A model generated the notes under the pieces. The model was not told the origin of the DNA, did no database searches, and was given only the letters and a program-made list of their open reading frames with translations. Shown piece after piece: positions 16,720 to 23,970 of a DNA stretch of 64,000 nucleotides. How positions within the stretch are numbered: position 1 is the stretch's first letter; every line of letters starts with the position of its first letter. Made by a program: the position numbers and the translations under genes. Source of the DNA: an uncultured Microbacterium sp. (lineage in GTDB: Bacteria > Actinomycetota > Actinomycetes > Actinomycetales > Microbacteriaceae); contig NZ_FLQR01000008.1 in assembly GCF_900078385.1 (NCBI RefSeq), positions 248,001 to 312,000 of the forward strand, given 5' to 3'.

Positions 16720-16801
16720 GCATCCATTCTCGCGCGTACCGTCGCGCTCGCTCTCGCTACGTCGCACGGCACGTCGACTTGCCAGCATCCGGCGTCCATA
16801 C

Positions 16802-16813
16802 CAGGGTGCTTGT
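16802..16813 (+). promoter_or_regulatory. Candidate -10 of the partner-switching / glycosyltransferase operon
   Basis: CAGGGT at 16802-16807, exactly 6 nt, then ATG 16814. It departs from TANNNT at position 1 but keeps the A2/T6 pattern and the register seen at other genes here. Confidence 0.45.
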
Positions 16814-17986
16814 ATGGCCTTTGTGGAGCAGGACGTCGACAGCGAGACGGCGCGGCAGCGAGCCCTCGAGGCACTCGACATCCTCGACGCCCCCCGCGAC
16901 GAGCGCGTCGACCGCATCACGCGACTCGCGCACGAGTTCTTCGACGTGCCCATGGTCAGCGTCTCGCTGCTCGATCGCGATCGGCAGTGGCGACTGTCGG
17001 AGTACGGGTTCGATGGCGAGCGCGAGGCGCCGCGTGCCGACTCGTTCTGCGACGCCACCGTCGGCAAGGGCAGCATGCTCGTCGTCGAGGATGCCGCGGC
17101 CGACGCCGACTTCGCCACGAGCCCGTTCGTGACCGGCGACCCGCACCTGCGGTTCTACGCCGGCCAGCCCTTGGAGGCGCCCGGCGGGGAGACCGTCGGG
17201 ACGCTGTGCATCGTCGACACCAAGCCGCGCCAGCTCAGCGCGGCGCAGCGCGTCCTGCTGCGCGAACTCGCCTCGTGGGTGCAGGCCGAGATCGCGCGGG
17301 AGCACGAACTCGACCACGCGGTGGTCGTGCAGCGCGCGCTGCTGCCGCGCCGCACCCCCCGGATGCCGGGGTACACGCTGGCGGCCACCGCCGTCGCATC
17401 CGGCCATGTCATGGGCGACCTGTACGACTGGGAGCTCCACGGCGACCGCCTCCGGCTGACGCTCGCCGACGTCATGGGCAAGGGGATCGGCGCGGGGATG
17501 GTGGCGGCGGGCGTCCGCGCGTCGTTGCGCACGGCGCCCGAGCGCTCGCTCCTCCACGCTGTGCGCGACGTCGACCGGATGCTGGCGCAGGACCTCGAAG
17601 ACCTGCACATGTTCGTGACGGCCCTGCACGCCGACGTCGAAGCCGCGACCGGCCGCGTCACGTTCGTGGATGCCGGCCACAGCCTGGCCTTCATCCTCCG
17701 CCGTGACGACACGTGGGAGCCACTGCGCTCGACGGGACTGCCGCTCGGGATGGGCATCGACGAGGAGCGCTCGGCGGGGGAGGCCTTCCTCGAGCCCGGC
17801 GACATCCTCATGTGCTGCAGCGACGGGCTGCTGGACGTGCTCGACCCCGATGACCCGTTCGGGCACGTGCAGCGGACCCTCCGGGAGGCGGGGCCTGCCG
17901 GGGCGGTCGCGGAAGCAGCGCGCATCGCCCGAGCGTCCAAGGCGCCCGACGACGTCACCGTCGTCGTCGTGAGGCGCGACGCATGA
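16814..17986 (+). CDS. GAF domain + SpoIIE-type PP2C phosphatase (RsbU-like)
   Basis: 390-aa cytosolic phosphatase expected to dephosphorylate a STAS protein, most likely the one encoded two genes downstream. Residues about 20-160 form a GAF domain (FFDVPMVSVSLLDRDRQW, LRFYAGQPLEAPGGETVGTLCIVD). Residues about 190-390 form a SpoIIE/RsbU PP2C domain with its metal ligands intact: VMGDLYDWEL, TLADVMGKGIGAGM, LMCCSDGLLDVLD and APDDVTVVVV. Start ATG 16814 (MAFVEQDV); the ORF-track extension upstream has no support. Its stop overlaps the glycosyltransferase start (ATGA, 17983-17986). The GAF ligand is unknown; it could be a redox or small-molecule input. Confidence 0.9.
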   Translation: MAFVEQDVDSETARQRALEALDILDAPRDERVDRITRLAHEFFDVPMVSVSLLDRDRQWRLSEYGFDGEREAPRADSFCDATVGKGSMLVVEDAAADADFATSPFVTGDPHLRFYAGQPLEAPGGETVGTLCIVDTKPRQLSAAQRVLLRELASWVQAEIAREHELDHAVVVQRALLPRRTPRMPGYTLAATAVASGHVMGDLYDWELHGDRLRLTLADVMGKGIGAGMVAAGVRASLRTAPERSLLHAVRDVDRMLAQDLEDLHMFVTALHADVEAATGRVTFVDAGHSLAFILRRDDTWEPLRSTGLPLGMGIDEERSAGEAFLEPGDILMCCSDGLLDVLDPDDPFGHVQRTLREAGPAGAVAEAARIARASKAPDDVTVVVVRRDA

Positions 17987-19941
17987 CGGCGCGCTTCGTC
18001 GTCATCCGCATCCTCGCCCTCCTGTCGGTGCTGCTCGGCGTCAACTACGTCGCGTGGCGGTGGCTGGCCTCGGTGAACTGGGAGGCGTGGTGGATCGCGG
18101 TTCCGCTCGTCATCGCCGAGACCTACAGCCTCATCGACACGATCCTCTTCGCGCTGACGATGTGGCGCGCCCGCGACCGCCCTGCGCCGCGCTCGGCGCC
18201 CACGGGCACGGCCGACGTCCTCATCACCACCTACAACGAACCGGTCGAGATGGTGATGGCGACCGCGGTAGCCGCGCAGCGGATCCGCTATCCGCACGAG
18301 ACGTGGATCCTCGACGACGGGGCGCGGCCCGAGATGGAGGCGGCCGCTCGCGCGGCGGGTGTCGGCTACGTCACCCGCTCCGATGACTGGGTCGGCAAGC
18401 CGCGGCATGCCAAGGCCGGCAACCTCAACAACGCCCTGATGCAGACCGACGGCGAGTTCCTCCTCATCCTGGACGCCGACCAGGTGCCGGACCCGCACAT
18501 CCTGGACCGCACGCTGGGCTATTTCGCCGATGACCCTGAGGTCGCCCTCGTGCAGACCCCGCAGTGGTTCGTGAACGTCGACGACGCCGATCCGCTCGGC
18601 AGTCAGGCGCCGCTCTTCTACGGTCCGATCCAGCAGGGCAAGGACGGCTGGAACGCCGCGTTCTTCTGCGGCTCCAACGCCGTGCTGCGCCGGGACGCGC
18701 TCATGCAGCTCGGCATCGTCGGGTACGTCCGCAACCTCGAGCAATCCGTCACGACCGCGCTGCGCGCCGCCCGGCGGATGCTGCAGCGCGCGGTCGCCGA
18801 TCGCTCGGCTCCGCCGGAGGTCACCGCCGAGCTCGTCCGTCTGCAGGCCGTCGTCGAGCGCGCTCGGTCGGACGCGGCATCGGGCACGCCGATCGCGGAC
18901 GTCACCTACGGCGTGCACAGCGCCATCCAGGATTCGTCGCGACGGCTCGTCGCATCCGATCTCCAGGCCGCACGAGCCGACCTCACCGCGATCGCCGAGC
19001 TGCCCGTGCAGCACGACGCCGAGCTCGACGCGTTCATCGTGGACGAGACCGCCCTGGACGCGCTCGCGGTGCGCGAGCTCTCGCCCCTCGGTGCGGTGGC
19101 CGCCGTCGACGCGCTGATCGAGGCGCTGCGCATCGACCGCCCCGACGAGGCGCAGCCGGTGCAGCCCCTCGCGACCATCTCGATCACCGAGGACATGGCC
19201 ACCGCGATGCAGCTGCACTCGCTGGGGTGGCGCAGCGTCTACCACCACGAGATCCTCGCCCACGGCCTCGCACCCGAAGACCTGCGGACGATGCTGAAGC
19301 AGCGGCTGCGGTGGGCGCAGGGGACGATGCAGGTCCTGCTGCGCGACAATCCGCTCACGAAGAAGGGCCTCGCCGGCGGGCAGCGGCTCATGTACTTCGC
19401 GACGATGTGGAGCTACCTGTCCGGCTTCGCCGCGATCGTCTACATCGCCGCGCCCATCATCTACCTGCTGCTCGGCGTGCTCCCGGTGACGGCGTGGTCG
19501 GTCGACTTCTTCGCGCGCTTCCTGCCGTACTTCCTGATCAATCAGCTGCTGTTCGTCGTGGTCGCGAAGGGGATCCGCACCTGGCGCGGGCAGCAATACT
19601 CCCTCGCCCTGTTCCCGATCTGGATCAGAGCCTGCACGACGGCGTTCTCGGATGTCGTCCTCGGCAAGTCGCTGACCTTCGTGGTCACGCGGAAAGACGG
19701 CCGCGCGGCGGGCGGCCCGCCCTGGCGGGAGATCTGGCCCCAGCTGACGGCCATGGCTCTGCTGGCCGTCGCCCTGGTCGTCGGCGTCGGTCGGGTCATC
19801 GTGGGGACGGGCGACGGCACCGGCACACTGGTGAACTCCATGTGGGTGCTCTACGACCTCGCGGTGCTGAGTGTCATCATCCAGGCCGTGCGGTACCGCG
19901 GCTACACCCCCCGGACGCTCGACGAGAGGGCAGAAGTATGA
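17983..19941 (+). CDS. Cellulose synthase-like family 2 glycosyltransferase with extra helical insert
   Basis: 652-aa processive glycosyltransferase that should polymerise a nucleotide sugar and extrude the chain across the membrane. Two N-terminal helices precede the GT-A domain: TTYNEPVEM, ILDDGA (Asp111/112), DAD (164-166), FFCGSNAVLRRDAL (from 227), TED (Asp404) and QRLRW (440-444), the D,D,D,QxxRW signature. About four more membrane segments follow. DAD to TED spans 238 residues, against about 100 in typical BcsA, because a charged helical insert (about 250-395) lies in between. No PilZ domain is present, so c-di-GMP control is unlikely. It overlaps the phosphatase and STAS genes by 4 bp each. 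The product is not predictable. Confidence 0.88.
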   Translation: MTARFVVIRILALLSVLLGVNYVAWRWLASVNWEAWWIAVPLVIAETYSLIDTILFALTMWRARDRPAPRSAPTGTADVLITTYNEPVEMVMATAVAAQRIRYPHETWILDDGARPEMEAAARAAGVGYVTRSDDWVGKPRHAKAGNLNNALMQTDGEFLLILDADQVPDPHILDRTLGYFADDPEVALVQTPQWFVNVDDADPLGSQAPLFYGPIQQGKDGWNAAFFCGSNAVLRRDALMQLGIVGYVRNLEQSVTTALRAARRMLQRAVADRSAPPEVTAELVRLQAVVERARSDAASGTPIADVTYGVHSAIQDSSRRLVASDLQAARADLTAIAELPVQHDAELDAFIVDETALDALAVRELSPLGAVAAVDALIEALRIDRPDEAQPVQPLATISITEDMATAMQLHSLGWRSVYHHEILAHGLAPEDLRTMLKQRLRWAQGTMQVLLRDNPLTKKGLAGGQRLMYFATMWSYLSGFAAIVYIAAPIIYLLLGVLPVTAWSVDFFARFLPYFLINQLLFVVVAKGIRTWRGQQYSLALFPIWIRACTTAFSDVVLGKSLTFVVTRKDGRAAGGPPWREIWPQLTAMALLAVALVVGVGRVIVGTGDGTGTLVNSMWVLYDLAVLSVIIQAVRYRGYTPRTLDERAEV

Positions 19942-20270
19942 ACATCACCGTCCGCACCGTGAACGGCGCGGCCGTCGTCGCGGTGTCCGGCAGGCTCACC
20001 GCGACGGGGGCGCCCCGGCTGCGTCAGGCCGTGGACGACGCCGTCGCCGCCGGCACGCCTCGCGTCGTGATCGACATGAGCGACACGGAGTTCATCGACT
20101 CCTCCGGCATCGGCGCCCTCATCGGGGGGCTCAAGTCGACACGGCTCGCGGACGGCGACCTGCGCATCGCGGCTGTCCCCGAAGCGGTGCGCCGGGTCCT
20201 CAAACTCACGAACCTCGACCGCGTGCTCCGTGAGTACCCGGCGGCGGAAGCCGCGTTCGATGAGCAGTGA
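19938..20270 (+). CDS. STAS domain protein (anti-sigma factor antagonist-like)
   Basis: 110-aa single-domain STAS protein of the SpoIIAA/RsbV type. The phosphorylation loop TEFIDSSGIGAL is intact; by alignment to SpoIIAA the target is Ser56, with Ser55 before it. In the classical scheme it is phosphorylated by an RsbW-like kinase and dephosphorylated by an RsbU-like phosphatase; here both candidates are in the same operon. ATG 19938 overlaps the glycosyltransferase stop (ATGA), and its end overlaps the next gene by 11 bp. Whether it controls a sigma factor or the glycosyltransferase cannot be settled from sequence. Confidence 0.92.
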   Translation: MNITVRTVNGAAVVAVSGRLTATGAPRLRQAVDDAVAAGTPRVVIDMSDTEFIDSSGIGALIGGLKSTRLADGDLRIAAVPEAVRRVLKLTNLDRVLREYPAAEAAFDEQ

Positions 20271-20679
20271 CGCGATCGCCGACGTCTACCTCGAGGGTCC
20301 CGCCGACCTGACCCTCGTCGACGCCGTGCACGATGCCCTCGCGGACCTCTGGAGCCGGGTGCCGGAGGTGTCGGACGAGGATCGGATGCTGTTCGCCCTG
20401 GCCGTCAGCGAGGTCGCCACGAACGTGGTCGAGCACGCCGAAGGGCCCGAGCATCCCACCGTCACGATCCGGCTCGAGGTGGACGCCACGACGTTGACCG
20501 CCGTCATGACAGACGACGCCGATCCCGCGCTCATCCGACTCGATCGGGTGACGATGCCGGGCGAGGATGCCGAATCGGGCCGTGGCCTGGCGCTCGCGCT
20601 CGCCGCCCTGGACGACCTGCAGCACGATCCCACCCACGGCAACGTGTGGCTGCTGCGCCGGCGGCGCCGCGACGTCTGA
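20260..20679 (+). CDS. RsbW-like ATP-binding protein (anti-sigma / serine kinase)
   Basis: 139-aa GHKL-type ATPase, the kinase and switch component of the module. The N-box is ALAVSEVATNVVEHA and the lid or G2 motif SGRGLALALAALDDL; the first G motif is degenerate (TDDADPALIRL instead of DxGxG), as in many actinobacterial RsbW relatives. I start at ATG 20260 (MSSDAIADV), inside the end of the STAS gene. The longer ORF-track start at 20230 adds a basic peptide without support. No sigma factor gene is nearby, so the output partner is unknown. A REP-like palindrome follows the gene. Confidence 0.85.
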   Translation: MSSDAIADVYLEGPADLTLVDAVHDALADLWSRVPEVSDEDRMLFALAVSEVATNVVEHAEGPEHPTVTIRLEVDATTLTAVMTDDADPALIRLDRVTMPGEDAESGRGLALALAALDDLQHDPTHGNVWLLRRRRRDV

Positions 20680-20721
20680 CCGCCCGGCGGCATCGTCGGT
20701 CCCGCGTCGGGTTCACCCGCG

Positions 20722-20796
20722 GCGCTGAGAAACCACTTCGGGCATGAGAAACCATGCCTCGCGGTGTTTCTCGCGCTGGATGTGGTTTCTCAGCGC
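20722..20796. repeat. REP-like nested palindrome, copy 2
   Basis: Outer arms GCGCTGAGAAACCAC (20722-20736) and GTGGTTTCTCAGCGC (20782-20796) pair perfectly over 15 bp. The inner arms (GCATGAGAAACC 20742-20753) are imperfect, the reverse of copy 1. It lies between two convergent genes and may also act as their terminator. Confidence 0.8.
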
Positions 20797-20806
20797 GGTC
20801 GACCCG

Positions 20807-22225
20807 TCAGCGACCCGGCTTGGCGGCCTTCTTCGCGGCCTTCTCCGCCTCGCGCTGCTGGGCGGCCTGCTGCTTCGCGGCCTCGCGGGCGGCCGCCTCG
20901 GCCGCCTTCTGCTCGTCGCGGGCGGCTTTCGCGGCGTCGCGCGCATCCTCCGCGGCGGCCTTCGCGGCCTCCTTCGCCGTCTTGTCGGGGGCGGACGGCG
21001 CGGTCTGCCGGACATCGCCGGCGGGGAGGATGGTCTCCGTCTCGTCGTCGGTGGCCGCCTCCTCCACGACCGACGTCGGGGAGGGAGTGGGGCCGACGAC
21101 CGGCGCCACGCCGGACTGCAGCTGCATCCCGCCCATCCACATGCCGACCTGAATGCAGAGCAGAGCACCGGCCGCGGCGAGCGGGAGGAGCACTGCCGCA
21201 CGCCGCGTGCGACGACGCGGGGCCACGTGCGACGCGTCGCCGGCCCCGCGGGCGTCGGCGACCGGAGTGGATGCGGGTGCCTGGTCGAGCTCGGCGGCGG
21301 GCGGCCACGCTGCGGGGAGCGCGAGCGGGACCGTCGGGGCCGGCTCGTCGTCCACTGCTGCCGCGGAGACCGGCGCGGGACCGATCGCGACCGGCAGTCC
21401 GGCGACGGCGTCGAGGACGGCAAGGGCCGTCGGTCGCTCAGCGGGGTCGGTCGCCGTCATGTCCTGCAGCAGAGCAGTCCATTCCGGTCCCATCCAGTCA
21501 GGGATCTCCGGCACCTCGATCAGCCGCGTCATGACGGCGCCGATCCCCGACGCGTGCGGGAACGCGCGGTGGCCGGTGAGGGCCTCGAGGAGCATGAGGC
21601 CGAGCGCGTAGATGTCGACCGGCGGTCCGGCGTGCTCGCCGCGCACCTGCTCCGGCGCGAGGTAGGCGGCGGTGCCGATGATGAGGCCCGGCGAGGTCAG
21701 CCTGGTCGAGTCGGCGAGATAGGCCACCCCGAAATCGGCGAGCTTGGCGCGGTGACGTCGTCCCGGCAGTGCCGTCGGGGCGAGGAGGACGTTGGAGGGC
21801 TTGATGTCGCGGTGCACGATCCCCGCGTCGTGCACGACGTGCAGGGCGGCGGCGATCTCGGCGGCGATGGCGGCCACCTCGACGGCGGGCATGGGGCCCG
21901 CGGCCAGCTCTTCCGCGAGGGAGGCCCCGTCGACGAACTCCATGACGAGGTACTCGGGCTTGCCGGGCACGATGCTCGCATCGAACAGCGTGACGAGCGA
22001 TGGGTGGTTCAGGGATGCGAGCAGCGCCATCTCCATGCGCGCGCGCTCGGGAGTGGCGTGGGCGTCGGCATCCGCGCGCAGCATCTTGATCGCGACGGTG
22101 CGGCCGAGCTGGATGTCCTCCGCCCGGAAGACGCGCGCCATACCGCCTTGTCCGACGCACTCGCCGAGCTGATAGCGGCCGTCGAGCAGCGCCGCCGTCG
22201 ACGTCTCCTCCAGCGACTGTGTCAC
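20807..22225 (-). CDS. Receptor-type Ser/Thr protein kinase
   Basis: 472-aa Hanks-type kinase. The kinase domain (about 17-280) has the Gly-loop GQGGMARVF, the VAIK lysine, HRDIKPSNVLL, DFG in KLADFGVAYL and an APE-like LAPEQ. A Pro/Ala-rich stretch and one membrane helix (AAVLLPLAAAGALLCIQVGMWMGG, about 350-375) follow. The outside part is short and ends in about 60 residues of Ala/Lys/Glu repeat (KEAAKAAAEDARDAAKAARDE), with no PASTA repeats. GTG 22225 has GGGGAGGA upstream, and TAACGT at 22267-22272 is a plausible -10. Such a tail might bind anionic wall polymers; that is a guess. Confidence 0.93.
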   Translation of the reverse strand: MTQSLEETSTAALLDGRYQLGECVGQGGMARVFRAEDIQLGRTVAIKMLRADADAHATPERARMEMALLASLNHPSLVTLFDASIVPGKPEYLVMEFVDGASLAEELAAGPMPAVEVAAIAAEIAAALHVVHDAGIVHRDIKPSNVLLAPTALPGRRHRAKLADFGVAYLADSTRLTSPGLIIGTAAYLAPEQVRGEHAGPPVDIYALGLMLLEALTGHRAFPHASGIGAVMTRLIEVPEIPDWMGPEWTALLQDMTATDPAERPTALAVLDAVAGLPVAIGPAPVSAAAVDDEPAPTVPLALPAAWPPAAELDQAPASTPVADARGAGDASHVAPRRRTRRAAVLLPLAAAGALLCIQVGMWMGGMQLQSGVAPVVGPTPSPTSVVEEAATDDETETILPAGDVRQTAPSAPDKTAKEAAKAAAEDARDAAKAARDEQKAAEAAAREAAKQQAAQQREAEKAAKKAAKPGR

Positions 22226-22266
22226 GTCGATCCTCCCCGATACGCCCGACGGGCGCGACGCAGGCG

Positions 22267-22272
22267 ACGTTA
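22267..22272 (-). promoter_or_regulatory. Candidate -10 of the Ser/Thr kinase gene
   Basis: Minus strand TAACGT, giving a leader of roughly 34 nt with the ribosome site GGGGAGGA before GTG 22225. Confidence 0.4.
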
Positions 22273-22342
22273 CCGGGGCAGGATCAAAGCCACTTCCCGG
22301 TTGACATCCAGGCCGATTCCTGCAAGACGGGCGAGTCCCGGC

Positions 22343-23875
22343 TCATGCCGGCAGAGGTGTCTCCATGTCGACGCCGGCTTGCACATCGTCCGGGATCCGC
22401 GTCCCCAGCAGGTCGTGCAGCTTGGCGGCGCCGCGCCACTGATCCAGGTCGACGATCATGAAGTGCCCCTCGCGACCGACGAGGCACCAGTAGCGCTGTC
22501 CTTCGGAGTAGAGGGCGACCGGCATGCTGTCGAAGCGGACCTCCATGGTTCCCTCGCGGGAGGAGAACGTCACCCGCTCGAGGTCGACGAACAGGTCTGC
22601 GCCGCGCAGACCACGGAAGGTGCGACCGCTGAACACCTCGACCTCGTCCGGCATGACGTGGCGCACCCACTCCATGCGGGAGAGCGAGACGGCGAAGGGC
22701 GTCGGATCCTCCGCGGGCGGCATACCGAGCGCGGCGGTGACCTCATCGTCATCCGGAAGGGGAGTGTCGCCTGCGAACGTGATGAACCGTGTCGTCATCG
22801 CATCGGCGATGACGCGCTGCACGTCAGCGGCGGTGACCGCGTGCAGATCGGCGGCGGCGACGTCGTCGCGGCCCCGACGGCCCCGGAGAACGGCCCCTGC
22901 CAGCGCGTCCAGGTGCGAGGCCTGCACCAGCGGGTCCTCGTCGGCGGCATCCCACGATTCCAGCTGCTCGCGGATCGCGGACTCGTCCGGGCCCGCCTCG
23001 GCGAGCTCTCGGAGGAGCTCGATCGCGCCTGTCGCCGCCGACAGGGCGTCCTCGGCGCGGGGATCGAGTGCGTAGCCGACGAACGTGGCATCGGTGCTCA
23101 ACGGCAGCGCGAAGCCGTTCACCGAGTACACGAGGTGCCGCTCGGTGCGCAGCCGCGTGAGCAGCGCGTCCTCGAGCAGGGTCCGGGCGATCGCGATGTG
23201 CGCCGCCTCGGTCGAACGGAGGACGAGCGAGAGGACGAGGGGGATCTCGCCGTTGGGGATCCATGCCTCGTGGCGGATCGGCTCGGGCACCGTCCGATCC
23301 GGGATGGGCCGCGCGGCGGGCAGGTCGAGGGTGAACCCGTCCGGGACGGGTCCCGTGAAGGTGAGCGCGGCGTTGCCTGCGTGCAGCCAGGTGTCCGCGA
23401 AGCCCAGCGCGTCGGCGCGCGTGTGGGAGCGGTGGGCGGGGCTTCCGAAGTCGAGCAGTCCGAGCGACTGATTGCCGAACCGGTCGATGAGGTTCCCGCG
23501 GCCGATGCGCTCGTCCCCTTCGCCGAGTTCGGCGGAGATGATGCGCCGCTGCTCGAGGACATCGTCGACCGTGATCTCGTGCAGCGACGAGATGGCGGCG
23601 CCGACCCGAGCGAGGAAGTCGCCCACCTGGGCAGGTGAGCCCTGTGCGAAGAACGCGATGACTTCGTCAGCGGTCGTCGCGTTGTGGGTCACGGTGACCT
23701 TGCCGACGCGCTTCATGATCAGGTGCTCGAGCAGGTGGGCGGTGCCTGCGGTGCGCGCGGTCTCGTCCCGCAGGCCGACGCCGAAGACGAGCGTCCCGGT
23801 GAAGGTGGTGGCGATGTCGGACACATAGGCGGGGACGCCGGAGACGTCGAGGACGCGAATGGCAGGCAAGGTCAT
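22343..23875 (-). CDS. M16 family zinc metallopeptidase
   Basis: 510-aa insulinase/pitrilysin-type protein with the inverted zinc motif HLLEH intact (His47, Glu50, His51), inside AGTAHLLEHLIMKRVG. The likely third ligand Glu lies in RRIISAELGEGDER, about 75 residues later. A typical M16C middle (YSVNGFALPL) follows, then a C-terminal part with few family landmarks (YWCLVGREGHFMIVDLDQW). No signal peptide, so cytosolic. Start ATG 23875 is chosen for the GAGGA six to eight nt upstream; the track's longer frame is unlikely. It is much shorter than full insulinase and probably works as a dimer or has a narrow substrate. Confidence 0.85.
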   Translation of the reverse strand: MTLPAIRVLDVSGVPAYVSDIATTFTGTLVFGVGLRDETARTAGTAHLLEHLIMKRVGKVTVTHNATTADEVIAFFAQGSPAQVGDFLARVGAAISSLHEITVDDVLEQRRIISAELGEGDERIGRGNLIDRFGNQSLGLLDFGSPAHRSHTRADALGFADTWLHAGNAALTFTGPVPDGFTLDLPAARPIPDRTVPEPIRHEAWIPNGEIPLVLSLVLRSTEAAHIAIARTLLEDALLTRLRTERHLVYSVNGFALPLSTDATFVGYALDPRAEDALSAATGAIELLRELAEAGPDESAIREQLESWDAADEDPLVQASHLDALAGAVLRGRRGRDDVAAADLHAVTAADVQRVIADAMTTRFITFAGDTPLPDDDEVTAALGMPPAEDPTPFAVSLSRMEWVRHVMPDEVEVFSGRTFRGLRGADLFVDLERVTFSSREGTMEVRFDSMPVALYSEGQRYWCLVGREGHFMIVDLDQWRGAAKLHDLLGTRIPDDVQAGVDMETPLPA

Positions 23876-23955
23876 GGATCCATCCTCGCGGAAGCGCGCC
23901 ATCCGGTCGGCACCCCGCCGGCAGGACACGCCGACCCGGGGTCGGCGGTCGCGCC

Positions 23956-23961
23956 TAGACT
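23956..23961 (+). promoter_or_regulatory. -10 box of the helicase gene
   Basis: TAGACT, 9 nt before ATG 23971. The transcript would carry at most a few leader bases. Confidence 0.5.
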
Positions 23962-23970
23962 TGAGGGGAC

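Noticed and set aside
22301-22306. TTGACA, perfect -35 on the plus strand between the kinase and M16 genes
   Set aside because: No -10 at 16-19 bp (the region reads CAAGACGG) and no plus-strand gene follows; both neighbours run on the minus strand.
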